A DNA stretch of 64,000 nucleotides. It comes from Streptomyces griseus (GTDB lineage Bacteria; Actinomycetota; Actinomycetes; Streptomycetales; Streptomycetaceae). The position numbers were made by a program, and so were the translations under genes. Where the stretch lies: the NCBI RefSeq assembly GCF_001715295.1, contig NZ_MDKB01000004.1, positions 632,749 to 696,748 on the forward strand, read 5' to 3'. Under the pieces are notes generated by a model. That model was not told the DNA's origin, searched no databases, and was given only the letters and a program-made list of their open reading frames with translations. Shown here piece after piece: positions 18,395-26,561 of this stretch (positions are counted from its first letter, which is position 1; each line of letters opens with the position of its first letter).

Positions 18395-19108
18395 ATGACA
18401 GACACGGATGAACGCCTGACGCGCATTCAGGAGGTCCGACGCCGACTCGCGCAGGAAGGGCCGCCACGGGCACGAGACCGTGAGGGGGACTTCGAGACCG
18501 TCACGGTGCCCGAACGCCACTGCGACGAACTGCGCGACCTGATGGTGGCGGAGAGGGCCGAGAAGGTCGTCGAGGTCGGTCTCGCGTACGCGAGTTCCGC
18601 GCTGGCCATCGGCGAGGCACTCGCGATCGTGAACCGTCCGCTGCCTCGGCACATCGTCATCGATCCGTACCAGGGCCGGGAGTACGCCGACGCCGGCTGG
18701 GACCTGATGTGCTCAGCGGGGCTGGACGAGATCGCCACTCTGATGCTCGATCCCTCGTCTGTCGCACTCCCCCGGCTCCTCACCGAGGGGTTTGTCGCCG
18801 ACGCGGCGTTCGTGGACGGCAGTCACCGGTTCCACGAGGTCTTCGTCGATCTCTACTTCCTGCGCAAGATCGTCCGGCCCGGGGGGCTGATCGTCGTCGA
18901 CGACGACTGGTGGCCGTCAGTACACACAGCCGCGTGTTATTACGAGCGGAACCTGGGATGGACAGTGATCCCGGACGCTTTCCCCGACGCCTTCCCCGAC
19001 AAGGCGATCGGCGTCGGACCGCAGGGCGGTCAAAGGCCTCGATGCAAGGCCTTTCGCCTGCCTGACCCCTCGTTCGAGCCGTCCTTCGAGGACTTCCGCG
19101 CGTGGTGA
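18395..19108 (+). CDS. class I SAM-dependent methyltransferase
   Basis: 237 residues, ATG 18395. Motif I in KVVEVGLAYASSALAIGEAL, an acidic strand end IVIDPYQG, then DAAFVDGSHRFHEVFVDLYF and IVRPGGLIVVDDDWW, matching the Methyltransf_24 pattern seen in O-methyltransferase-like proteins. Cytosolic. Substrate unknown. It stands alone on this strand. The site GGAGCTGCAGGT lies upstream. Confidence 0.82.
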   Translation: MTDTDERLTRIQEVRRRLAQEGPPRARDREGDFETVTVPERHCDELRDLMVAERAEKVVEVGLAYASSALAIGEALAIVNRPLPRHIVIDPYQGREYADAGWDLMCSAGLDEIATLMLDPSSVALPRLLTEGFVADAAFVDGSHRFHEVFVDLYFLRKIVRPGGLIVVDDDWWPSVHTAACYYERNLGWTVIPDAFPDAFPDKAIGVGPQGGQRPRCKAFRLPDPSFEPSFEDFRAW

Positions 19109-19513
19109 CCGGCGCGGGCCTAGTACGGCTGGAAGCCCTTCACCGTCTCTCCTCGGTCGATCGGTCGGCGGCGTCCGCTGTCACTTCGGCGGGGCACGGG
19201 GGCGCCTGGGGCGGCCGACTTCAGAAGGAAGCGCCTGCTCATATCGAGTCGGGACGCCGTGCGAGTTGACGCCGGACCAGAAAACAGTGAGGTCAGGCGC
19301 CGACCCCGGATTTTTCCGCTCCGCTTCACGGCAGCACGGAGAGCCCCGCTGGTTGTCGGCCCAACCCCGTTATTCCGGAAACCCTTTAGCGGACCATCGG
19401 GCTTCTGCGGGTGCTGAATTTCCTGTCGGATGTCAATATGAAGCTGTGCAGTTGTTCCGAACTATCGCGCGCCACAGGCTTTGCGACGGGCGATACGCAG
19501 AAAGGGGAACGTC
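19109..19513. other. intergenic region (405 bases), lower GC toward its end
   Basis: The last 180 bases are less GC-rich than the flanks and probably hold the promoter and leader of the small gene at 19514. A 40-codon minus frame (19120-19242) was seen but not supported. Confidence 0.4.
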
Positions 19514-19816
19514 ATGACGGACATCGGAATCTGGACCAACAAGTCCGATCGCACGGTCCTGGTCGCCAATAGCGAGAACGAGAAGGGCTTCCCAGTCGGA
19601 TCACTCTCCGCCAGCAGCTCCCACAACGTTCTTCCCTGGGAGAACAGGGGGTTCCTCTACATCGACACCAAGAAGGCGATCTACCGCTATCAGGAACGCA
19701 ACAACAAAATATATGGCGGCAGGGACGAGGAGGCGGTCTCGGACCTGGGGCCCTGCAGCTCCAACATGCAAGTCACCATCGACAGCCAGGGCAACGTGGT
19801 CTGGAGCGCCCGGTAG
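19514..19816 (+). CDS. small hypothetical protein, 100 residues
   Basis: ATG 19514 follows AGAAAGGGGAACGTC, an excellent ribosome site. The protein starts MTDIGIWTNKSDRTVLVANS and ends VTIDSQGNVVWSAR. It has many Asn, Ser, Lys and Tyr and few Ala/Arg, unlike typical high-GC proteins here, so the base and residue use suggest transfer. It looks like a compact beta-rich domain. No family recognised. A perfect hairpin follows the stop. Confidence 0.7.
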   Translation: MTDIGIWTNKSDRTVLVANSENEKGFPVGSLSASSSHNVLPWENRGFLYIDTKKAIYRYQERNNKIYGGRDEEAVSDLGPCSSNMQVTIDSQGNVVWSAR

Positions 19817-19828
19817 GTCCGATCTCGC

Positions 19829-19857
19829 ATAAGCCCTCGTCGGGGACGAGGGCTTAT
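19829..19857 (+). terminator. perfect 13-bp hairpin terminator
   Basis: ATAAGCCCTCGTC and GACGAGGGCTTAT form a perfect stem around GGG, starting 12 bases after the stop of the small gene. Confidence 0.8.
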
Positions 19858-19928
19858 CGCTTCCCGGATATCGGGCCTCTCCGGGAGAGGGCAGACTTGC
19901 CCAGATCATTAGCCGACCCACCATCCAC

Positions 19929-20094
19929 CTGAGGACTGTCCCGCAATCCCGGCGGGCGCGAGACGGCAGCTACGGCACCTCGTCGCGATCTCGGAACGCC
20001 CACATACATCCAGTATGCGGACGCCCCTCCGCCGTGCGATGCACCGCATCTGACGCCGCTCACTGATCCACCGGGAATTGCGGGACAGCCCTTG
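19929..20094. repeat. MITE-like element, copy 2 (about 166 bp)
   Basis: Ends CTGAGGACTGTCCCGCAA and TTGCGGGACAGCCCTTGG are imperfect inverted repeats. The body matches the copy at 5309-5476 in order and orientation (ACATAC, GTATGCGGACG, CCCTCCGC, GACGCCGC, CCACCGGGA). Non-coding. Confidence 0.75.
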
Positions 20095-20384
20095 GTTCAG
20101 AGAAGCTTGCATCCGCCGCCCCTTCCTGCGGCCCGACTCCCGAGCAGAGGCCCCGCTTGGAGGAAATCCGCGCGAACCTGCTCGACCGGCTCCAGGAGAC
20201 CAAGAAACAGAGGTGACTCGGCAGGGTCGCCGCGATCGAGGCCGGCCTCGCCGCCGCCGAGCGGGAACTCGCCGCCATGCGCGACCTCTCGGCCCGGCAC
20301 ACCACCCTCCACCTGGGCATGGCCGACTTCCGCAGCAGTGCCGGATGTCTTGATGCCGAGCAGTGACAGCGGGGCCGCCTCGCA

Positions 20385-20768
20385 TCAGTACCGTCGGTCC
20401 ACAGCCTCAACGACGCTGCGGAGTTCGCGCGACCGGCGACGGGACATCGCCGGCATCACCGCTTCGAGGAACTCGCGAGCCTGCCACGGATCACCGCAAC
20501 AGGCCACTCCGCGCAGCCACCGCTCTCGTACTCCCACAACCGTCGATCCGGCTGGGGGACAAAGCTCCGCCAGCGCACCATCGCCGACGCGATCGAACCC
20601 GGCCACAGGTACTTCTTCTGACGTTCGATCCGCCGCACCTCGGCGAGTGCGGCCGAGGAGAGGCCACGGATGGCCGTGATGTCGTCATGCATCCGGCGCC
20701 GGCGCGCCAACTCGGCCCGGACGCGCCCAGGCCGCCTACGCGGCGTGGGCCTCTCTGTTGATCGTCAT
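20385..20768 (-). pseudogene. broken hypothetical gene (nonsense codon and two frameshifts)
   Basis: The minus strand reads MTINREAHAA then a TAG where a Tyr is expected. A frame change leads to ELARRRRMHDDITAIRGLSS and AEVRRIERQKKYLWPGSIA. A further frame change leads to WLRGVACCGDPWQAREFLEA and LRSVVEAVDRRY-stop. Each piece has coding character and they join in order into one 125-residue protein of a type I have seen as uncharacterised in Streptomyces. Three lesions argue against sequencing error. Confidence 0.65.
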
Positions 20769-20794
20769 GCCGGCCATCTTCCCATCTGCGGTCG

Positions 20795-21003
20795 CTACGC
20801 GACCAGGCCGGATTGACCCGCACCCCGGGCGGCATCCGCGAGTAGCGACCGGAATCGCAAGGAAACCGGCTGCTCGTCTGCGATCTCCATCAGGAGGTCG
20901 CAGACGAGCTCCCATTCTTGGTGGCGTTGACAGTCGCGCATGTCGTCGACCGTCACACCGCTGTCGGCCCGGGCGCCCTCGGGGAGTAGATCAGTCGCCC
21001 ACC
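20795..21003 (-). pseudogene. hypothetical gene fragment
   Basis: The minus-strand piece GEWWATDLLPEGARADSGVT, then MRDCQRHQEWELVCDLLMEI, then LRFRSLLADAARG has coding character. It lacks an N-terminus: upstream sequence switches abruptly to a plus-strand transposase scar at about 21003. Function unknown. Confidence 0.45.
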
Positions 21004-21149
21004 ACTCCCCGCTCAAGCACGCCGACCTCAGTGTGCTGCGCCGCGACGACCTCACCGCCGGTCTCCCGGCCGCCGGCGCCCTGCGCCCGCCGCACGATCC
21101 CGACTCGGTGGAGCTGGACGAGGACGACGCCGGGGGCGGCCAGGAGTGA
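21003..21149 (+). pseudogene. Tn3-family transposase C-terminal scar
   Basis: Plus-strand SPLKHADLSVLRRDDLTAGL then GALRPPHDPDSVELDEDD-stop parallels the extreme C-terminus of Tn3-type transposases (LSPLxHxxINxLGRYSF ... LRPLRDPD). Several core residues are altered. Only the last 48 codons remain. Confidence 0.5.
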
Positions 21150-21195
21150 CCGGCAGGACCTGGGAGCAGAGCGGCGCAGGTGCCCGGCCACCGAC

Positions 21196-21786
21196 TCAGG
21201 ATGACTGCAGAGCGCCGTGTCGCAGGCCGTCGAAGAGGAGGGCGGTGATCTGCCGGGCCTCGACCAACCAGCCCTCCGTGGCGCGCATTCCGCAGATGCC
21301 GCCCAGGGCGCGCAACAGGGTGGAGCCTGTGACGTCGTCGCGGACGGTGCCGGCCGCGCTGCCGGCTTGGAGCAGCTGGGAGAGGGCGCTGGACATACGG
21401 GTACGTGCGTCATCGAAGACCGGTGAGTCCGTGGCCATGATGCTTTCCAGAACACTGGACATCCCCTTGCCCACCGCCGCGTGGTCCACGAGCAGCAGCA
21501 GGAAGCGCCGCAGCGCCTCCTCCGGGGTGTGTTGGTCCAGCAGGACGCCGGGCGCGGCGCACAGGTCGTCGACCTCTTTGCGGTAGACCTCCTCGATCAG
21601 CGCTTCGCGGGTCTCGAAGTGGCGGTAGAGCGTTCCGACCGCGACGCCGGCGCTGCGGGCGATGTCCTCGACGTGCGCGTCGGTGTCGCCGCCGAGGAAC
21701 GCCTGGCGGGCCGCGGACAGCAGTGCCTCGCGGTTGCGTCGCGCGTCGGCGCGCAGCGGGCGTGAAGCCGGCAAGGGAGCCCCCAT
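21196..21786 (-). CDS. TetR family regulator of the SDR-VOC operon
   Basis: 196 residues, ATG 21786. HTH VEDIARSAGVAVGTLYRHFETREALIEEVYRKEVDDL, then a C-terminal domain of the SbtR-like class (PVFDDARTRMSSALSQLLQAG, TLLRALGGICGM). It is divergent from an SDR gene with 69 bases between. The gap holds the near-repeats CCGTTTAC and CCGTTTCC, possible operator halves, less clear than at the other cassettes. Confidence 0.9.
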   Translation of the reverse strand: MGAPLPASRPLRADARRNREALLSAARQAFLGGDTDAHVEDIARSAGVAVGTLYRHFETREALIEEVYRKEVDDLCAAPGVLLDQHTPEEALRRFLLLLVDHAAVGKGMSSVLESIMATDSPVFDDARTRMSSALSQLLQAGSAAGTVRDDVTGSTLLRALGGICGMRATEGWLVEARQITALLFDGLRHGALQSS

Positions 21787-21855
21787 AAGGTGAGTCTGGT
21801 TCCGTTTACGTGTACCGTTTCCGGAGTCAGGTTCATATTACGGAGGAGAGACCCC

Positions 21856-22629
21856 ATGCCCATCACGGACAACAGCCTCGACGGCCTGCGGGTACTGGTT
21901 ACCGGCGGCAGCCGGGGCCTGGGCGCGGCGACCGTGCGCCGATTCGTCACCGCGGGCGCGACCGTGCTGACGGCCTCCCGCAGCCGGCCAGAGGGGGGCG
22001 GCGGTGCCACATTTCTCGCGGCGGACCTCTCCACTCAGCAGGGCGTGGCCGAGCTCGGACGCCGTGTCGTCGAGCAGGTAGGCGGCGTGGACGTGCTCGT
22101 GAACAACGCGGGTGCAGCGAGCGCCCCGGCGCCGACCCTGAGCCGGTCGGACGAATCCTGGCTGGCGGACCTGGAGATGAACCTCCTCAGTGCCGTGCGC
22201 CTGGACCGGGCCTTGGTGCCGGGAATGGTCGAGCGAGGCTCCGGCGTCGTCGTGCACGTCTCCTCGATCGCCAGCCAACTGCCTCAGCGCACCGAGGCGT
22301 CCTACGCCGCCGCCAAGGCCGCACTCAACACCTACAGCCGCGAACTGGCCACCGAGGTCGGCGAGCACGGGGTGCGCGTGGTCTGCGTACTGCCCGGCTT
22401 CGTCGTCACCGACGGTGCCACCGCCCACCTGAAACACCTGGCCGAGAAGCAGGGCATCACCAGCGAGGAGGTCACGCAGCAGATCGTGGACCACCTGAAG
22501 GTCCCCCTGGGCCGCCCCGGAGATCCCGAGGACGTCGCCGAGATGATCGCCTTCCTCGCCTCCGGCCGGGCGAAGTGGCTCACCGGAGCGCAGTTCCGCG
22601 TCGACGGCGGCATCATCCCGACCGTCTGA
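21856..22629 (+). CDS. SDR family oxidoreductase
   Basis: 257 residues from ATG 21856 with site GGAGGAGAG. TGGSRGLGAATV cofactor loop, NNAGAASAP, Ser in SSIASQLPQ, Y-A-A-A-K, and the classical C-terminal WLTGAQFRVDGGIIPTV. The complete SDR pattern with the fabG-like end suggests a cytosolic NADP-dependent carbonyl reductase. It is followed after 32 bases by a VOC gene, so the two form an operon under the divergent TetR. Confidence 0.92.
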   Translation: MPITDNSLDGLRVLVTGGSRGLGAATVRRFVTAGATVLTASRSRPEGGGGATFLAADLSTQQGVAELGRRVVEQVGGVDVLVNNAGAASAPAPTLSRSDESWLADLEMNLLSAVRLDRALVPGMVERGSGVVVHVSSIASQLPQRTEASYAAAKAALNTYSRELATEVGEHGVRVVCVLPGFVVTDGATAHLKHLAEKQGITSEEVTQQIVDHLKVPLGRPGDPEDVAEMIAFLASGRAKWLTGAQFRVDGGIIPTV

Positions 22630-22661
22630 GCGACCACCGACACCACGAACAGGACACCCCC

Positions 22662-23030
22662 ATGCCCCTCACCCTGACCTCTGTGATCATCGACGCCGCC
22701 GACATCGAGAAGGAGAGCTCCTTCTGGCATCGGCTGCTCGGCGGCTCCCTCACGCCCACACCGACCCACCACTTCGTTCAGGCGCCCGGTCTCCCGGTGA
22801 TCGTCGTCCAGTCCGCCCCCGGACACCCCGCCCCGAACTGGCCGGACGGCACCTCCCAGCAGATGCATCTCGACTTCGGTGTCGACGACCTCGCAACCGC
22901 CGACCGCACGGCCACCGACGCCGGCGCCACCCGCCTGCGGCCCACCGACGAGGTCGATCCGGAAACCCGCACCGGCAGCCGCGTCTACGCCAGCCCGGCC
23001 GGGCACCCCTTCTGCCTGCGCTCGAACTGA
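22662..23030 (+). CDS. VOC (glyoxalase/bleomycin-resistance) superfamily protein
   Basis: 122 residues from ATG 22662. TSVIIDAADIEKESSFWHRLLGG and DEVDPETRTGSRVYASPAGHPFCL are the paired beta-alpha-beta signatures. His and Glu positions consistent with a metal site occur (QMHLDFGV, ending AGHPFCL). Likely acts on a product or toxic form handled by the SDR upstream (inference). Confidence 0.85.
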   Translation: MPLTLTSVIIDAADIEKESSFWHRLLGGSLTPTPTHHFVQAPGLPVIVVQSAPGHPAPNWPDGTSQQMHLDFGVDDLATADRTATDAGATRLRPTDEVDPETRTGSRVYASPAGHPFCLRSN

Positions 23031-23343
23031 GCCGTTCACCGCCCCCCGAGCCGCACTCACGCTGCTGCTGAACGCGGACGGAGCGAGGACCACGTGGGTG
23101 TCTACGACGGGTTGTAGGAGGGCTCGGAGGTCAGGCCCCTGGGACGGTGTCGGCTGCGGTGGAGCAGCCGACGCTGTCGGCGTGTCAGGGCGCCGCGTCG
23201 GCTGCAGCGAGCGGGAGCGACCCCGTCGGGGGGCCTCCTCCCCGGTGTTCACGACGAGCACCCTCACGTGAGCCGTCATCAGGGCCGGAGCCGCAGCCTC
23301 GTACCGCAGGACCGCACCGCCGGGCGCGGCCGGGCCTCCGCTC
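23031..23343. other. no recognisable gene (313 bases)
   Basis: Lies between the VOC gene and a convergent TetR gene. Only GC-rich shadow frames are seen and no clear hairpin. Confidence 0.4.
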
Positions 23344-23904
23344 TCACCGGTCCGCGCCTGGTCGGGCAAGACCGTCGAGGATGACGTTCATCAGAGGCCG
23401 GGCCCTCGAGTCCCACTCGTCCTGGTCCAGTCGGCTGAGGTAGGCGATGAGCAGGAGGACCCCGTGGGCGTCCGCGTCCGCGCGGATGGAGCCTGCCGCT
23501 TTCCCGGCGTCCAGCAGGTGACCGAGGGCGTTCTCGATGGGGTTGTGGCTGTGGGCGACGAGGTCCTGCCATGCGGCCGCCTCGAGCGCTGCCAGGACGC
23601 CGCGCTTGATCTCGGCGTAGTCGATCACTCGGTCGAGCCAGTGCCGCAAGGCCTCGACGGGCTCGTGCTCCGCCAGCAGGGCGGAGGCGGCGGCCACGAG
23701 TTCTTCGACGTCGCGCCGGTAGACCTCGGCGAGGAGCGCTTCGCGGTTGGGGAAGTTCCGGTAGAGCGTTCCCTGTCCCACGCCCGCGCGCTTGGCGATC
23801 TCGTTGAGGTGGACGTGGCTGGACTCGGCGAGGGCCGCGCGGGCGGCCTCCAGGATGCGGGTCCGGTTCTGCGTCGCATCGGGACGGCGTGCTGGTGCAC
23901 CCAT
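23344..23904 (-). CDS. TetR family regulator of the adjacent SDR
   Basis: 186 residues from ATG 23904 with AGGAGAGG upstream. HTH LNEIAKRAGVGQGTLYRNFPNREALLAEVYRRDVEEL, SbtR-like C-terminal domain. It shares the VGTLYR(H/N)F and EVYR(K/R)(D/E)V(D/E)(D/E)L wording with the TetR at 21196-21786, so the two regulators look like paralogues. Two perfect operators separate it from the SDR. Confidence 0.92.
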   Translation of the reverse strand: MGAPARRPDATQNRTRILEAARAALAESSHVHLNEIAKRAGVGQGTLYRNFPNREALLAEVYRRDVEELVAAASALLAEHEPVEALRHWLDRVIDYAEIKRGVLAALEAAAWQDLVAHSHNPIENALGHLLDAGKAAGSIRADADAHGVLLLIAYLSRLDQDEWDSRARPLMNVILDGLARPGADR

Positions 23905-23937
23905 AGGGCCTCTCCTGACGTTCCACCCACCACAAAC

Positions 23938-23981
23938 GGACACGTGTCCGGTAGGGTGGGTCATCCAGCGGACACGTGTCC
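23938..23981. promoter_or_regulatory. two perfect GGACACGTGTCC palindromes
   Basis: Identical 12-base palindromes lie at 23938-23949 and 23970-23981, 32 bases centre to centre (three helical turns), in the 96-base gap between divergent TetR and SDR genes. This is a textbook two-dimer TetR operator. Confidence 0.85.
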
Positions 23982-24000
23982 ACTTTACTTGGAGGCCGCA

Positions 24001-24744
24001 GTGCTCTCTCTCCACGACAAGATCGTCGCCATCACCGGAGCCAGTGGCGGAATCGGCGAGGCCACGGCCCGTCTGCTCGCCCGGCGCGGTGCTGCGGTCG
24101 TCCTCGCGGCGCGCCGCGGTGAGCGCATCGACGCCATAGCGCGGGACATCCGGGAGGAGGGGGGTCGTGCCGCCACGTGCGTCGTCGACGTGACGCGGGC
24201 CGAGGACCTGCAGCGCCTGGTCTCCACCACCATCGACCGGTACGGCCGTCTCGACGTCCTGGTGAACAACGCCGGGGTCGCCCCGATCAGCCCCCTGGCC
24301 GACCTGGACACCGAGAGCTGGTCGGCCATGATCGATGTCAACCTCCGCGGCACGCTCAACGGCATCGCCGCCGTGCTCCCCGTCTTCCGCGACCAGGGGG
24401 CGGGCCACCTGGTCAGCATCATCTCCGTGGCCGGCCTGCACGGCACGTCCCCCTCGATGGCCGTCTACGCCGCGACCAAGAACGCGGTGCGCACCGTCCA
24501 CGAGGGGCTGCGCACGGAGTCCACCGACGGGGTGGTACGCACGACGGCCGTCTCGCCGGGATACATCCGCACCGATCTCGCCGACTCCATGACCGACCCG
24601 CGCATCCGCGAGCGGACACGCACGACCATGGACGCGGTGGGGATCCCTCCCGAGGCGGTCGCCCGCGCGGTGGTCTTCGCCGTCGAGCAGCCCGGCGACG
24701 TCGAGATCGGCGAGATCAACGTCCGGCCCACCGTTCAGGCATGA
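24001..24744 (+). CDS. SDR family oxidoreductase
   Basis: 247 residues from GTG 24001, with GGAGG 5 bases upstream. TGASGGIGEATA, NNAGVAPIS, Y-A-A-T-K, and the PGYIRTDLADS loop. Matches the NADP-dependent group of clavaldehyde-dehydrogenase-like or serine-dehydrogenase-like SDRs. Controlled by the divergent TetR through two palindromes. Just downstream lies a scrap of a Baeyer-Villiger monooxygenase; alcohol dehydrogenase plus BVMO is a common catabolic pairing, so this SDR may once have supplied its ketone (inference). Confidence 0.92.
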   Translation: MLSLHDKIVAITGASGGIGEATARLLARRGAAVVLAARRGERIDAIARDIREEGGRAATCVVDVTRAEDLQRLVSTTIDRYGRLDVLVNNAGVAPISPLADLDTESWSAMIDVNLRGTLNGIAAVLPVFRDQGAGHLVSIISVAGLHGTSPSMAVYAATKNAVRTVHEGLRTESTDGVVRTTAVSPGYIRTDLADSMTDPRIRERTRTTMDAVGIPPEAVARAVVFAVEQPGDVEIGEINVRPTVQA

Positions 24745-24954
24745 CATCTGCTGTCACCGGTCATGTGGGAGCGGAAGCGAAGCGGACGCGCGCGCACCCG
24801 GTGATGCCCGGCAGTCACCGTCCTGCGGTGACGGAGCGAAGGGTCCGCGGTCCCGGTCACCTCCGTGGGCCCGCGGGGCGCGCGTCGCGACCTCGTGGCG
24901 GACCGCATCGGCCGGCCTGCTGGAGAAGCTCCTGCCGAGCTTCCGCCGCCCGGC

Positions 24955-25119
24955 GGACCGACAGCCCTCGAAGCGGCCTACGAGCTCGCGGACGCCGCCA
25001 AGATGAACGAGATCCGCGCCCGCGTCGAGCGGATCGTCACCGAGGCGGACACAGCGGAGAAGCTCACCCCCTGGTACCGGTACGCGTGCAAGCGCCCCAC
25101 CTCGGCCTCGCGCGCGTAG
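24955..25119 (+). pseudogene. Baeyer-Villiger monooxygenase fragment
   Basis: The plus frame gives AYELADAAKMNEIRARVERI, then TAEKLTPWYRYACKRPT, matching the segment of flavin BVMOs that reads KMxEIRxRVDEIV ... AExLKPxYRxxCKRPxFxDEYL. The frame then breaks down. The FAD and NADP motifs are absent, so only an internal scrap of about 50 codons remains. The rest of 24745-25304 shows no intact gene. Confidence 0.6.
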
Positions 25120-25304
25120 CGGCGATGGAGGAGGCGGCGGCCGCCGGCGACCCCGGCACGGTCCGCACGTGACCGCTGCCGGTGCCCGTATCAGGGGCCC
25201 CGGGCAGCCGCTTCGCCTTCGTGGTGGGTCGCTCTTCACGGTGCTGCCGTGGTGGCGAAGGCGGTGCGTCCCGCTCCGCCACCACGTCCGTCAGCGCCGG
25301 AGCG

Positions 25305-26561
25305 TCAGGCGGCCGTTGGCTGCGGGGCGGGACGGGCGAGGCGTCCGGTGCGGGCCAGGGCCCCGACCGCGGCGGCGCATCCGGCGCCGGTCGCCGCCAG
25401 GGTGACCCACACCAGCCAGTTCGCCCCGCGCGCATGGGCGTAGTCCCACAGGGCCCCGCACACCAGGTTGCCCAGGGTGATCCCCAGGCCGGAGACGGTG
25501 TGGTAGAGGCCGTAGTGGGTGGCGACCAGCTTGTTGCCGGACAGGGCGACGACGGTGTCCATCTCGAACGGGTAGACCACCGCCCCGGCAGCGGCCAGGA
25601 CCGCGACCGTCACCACCAGCGCCCCCAGCACCGCCGGCACGGACGAGGCGGGGGCCAGGGTGAGGGGGAGAAAGGCCGTACCCATGGCACCCAGCCCGAC
25701 GACCAAGGCCTGATGGGGAGAGAAGCGCTGCTTGGCCCAGCCGGTGAGCCGCAATTGCCCGGCCACCGCCACGGCGGCGGAGACGACGAACAGCGCGCTG
25801 GTCACCTTCGGGCCGTCGGCGCCCAGCGCCGCGTCAGCGGCCAGCGGCAGGGCGAGGTAGACCTGGAAGGTCAGCACGTACGAACCGATCATCGCTGCCG
25901 AGAACAGCAGGAACGGCCGGTTCGCGGCAACCGTCCGCCACAGGGCCCACACGCCTGCCGTCTCCCCGGCACTCGCTCCGGTACCGGCGCCGCGCCGCTG
26001 CGGAAGGGTGCGTGCCTGCAGCACACTGAGTACGGCGAAGACGGCCGCCGCGACCGTGCACACCAGGCGGAAGTCGGCGGCCAGCAGTGCCAGCCCGACC
26101 AGGGGGCCCAGCAGCATTCCGGCCTGGTAGTAGACGTTGAACGTGGCGAACGCGTCCACCCGCCGCTCACCGGCCTCGGTCGCGAGGTAGGCGCGTACGG
26201 ACGGGTTGAACAAGGCACCGGCGAAACCGGTCGCCGCCGACGCCGCGATGAGCGCGGGCAGCGAGTCCACCCAGCCCAGCAGCGCGAACCCCAGCGTCCG
26301 CACCACGCAACCGGCCAGGATGGGCGCCTTGTAACCGAACCGGTCGGCGATCGTGCCGCCGATCAGGAACATCCCCTGCTGAGAGAGGTTACGCACCCCC
26401 AGCACCAGCCCGACCGTCCACGCGGCCAGCCCCAGGTCATCCGACAGGTGCGCGGCCAGGTAGGGCATGAGCATGTAGAACGCCAGGTTGATGGCGAACT
26501 GGTTGACCATCAGAAGCCGTGCCGGCGCCGGGAAGGAGCGGGTCTGGGCAAGGAGCTTCAT
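25305..26561 (-). CDS. MFS transporter coupled to a PLP enzyme
   Basis: 418 residues with about 12 membrane spans. An MFS loop motif is seen as [17 protein letters not shown] between spans 2 and 3. The ATG at 26561 overlaps the stop of the upstream PLP-enzyme gene (ATGA), so the two are translated together. Most likely an exporter for the enzyme's product or a related amino acid; importer function is not excluded. No soluble domain. Confidence 0.88.
   Translation of the reverse strand: MKLLAQTRSFPAPARLLMVNQFAINLAFYMLMPYLAAHLSDDLGLAAWTVGLVLGVRNLSQQGMFLIGGTIADRFGYKAPILAGCVVRTLGFALLGWVDSLPALIAASAATGFAGALFNPSVRAYLATEAGERRVDAFATFNVYYQAGMLLGPLVGLALLAADFRLVCTVAAAVFAVLSVLQARTLPQRRGAGTGASAGETAGVWALWRTVAANRPFLLFSAAMIGSYVLTFQVYLALPLAADAALGADGPKVTSALFVVSAAVAVAGQLRLTGWAKQRFSPHQALVVGLGAMGTAFLPLTLAPASSVPAVLGALVVTVAVLAAAGAVVYPFEMDTVVALSGNKLVATHYGLYHTVSGLGITLGNLVCGALWDYAHARGANWLVWVTLAATGAGCAAAVGALARTGRLARPAPQPTAA

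Noticed and set aside
18165-18473. Minus frame with a possible ANTAR-like helix
   Set aside because: Similarity is faint, it overlaps the methyltransferase start, and no receiver or GAF domain is present.
19120-19242. 40-codon minus frame starting MSRRFLLKSAA
   Set aside because: No ribosome site or family; looked like a peptide precursor at first but has no supporting neighbours.
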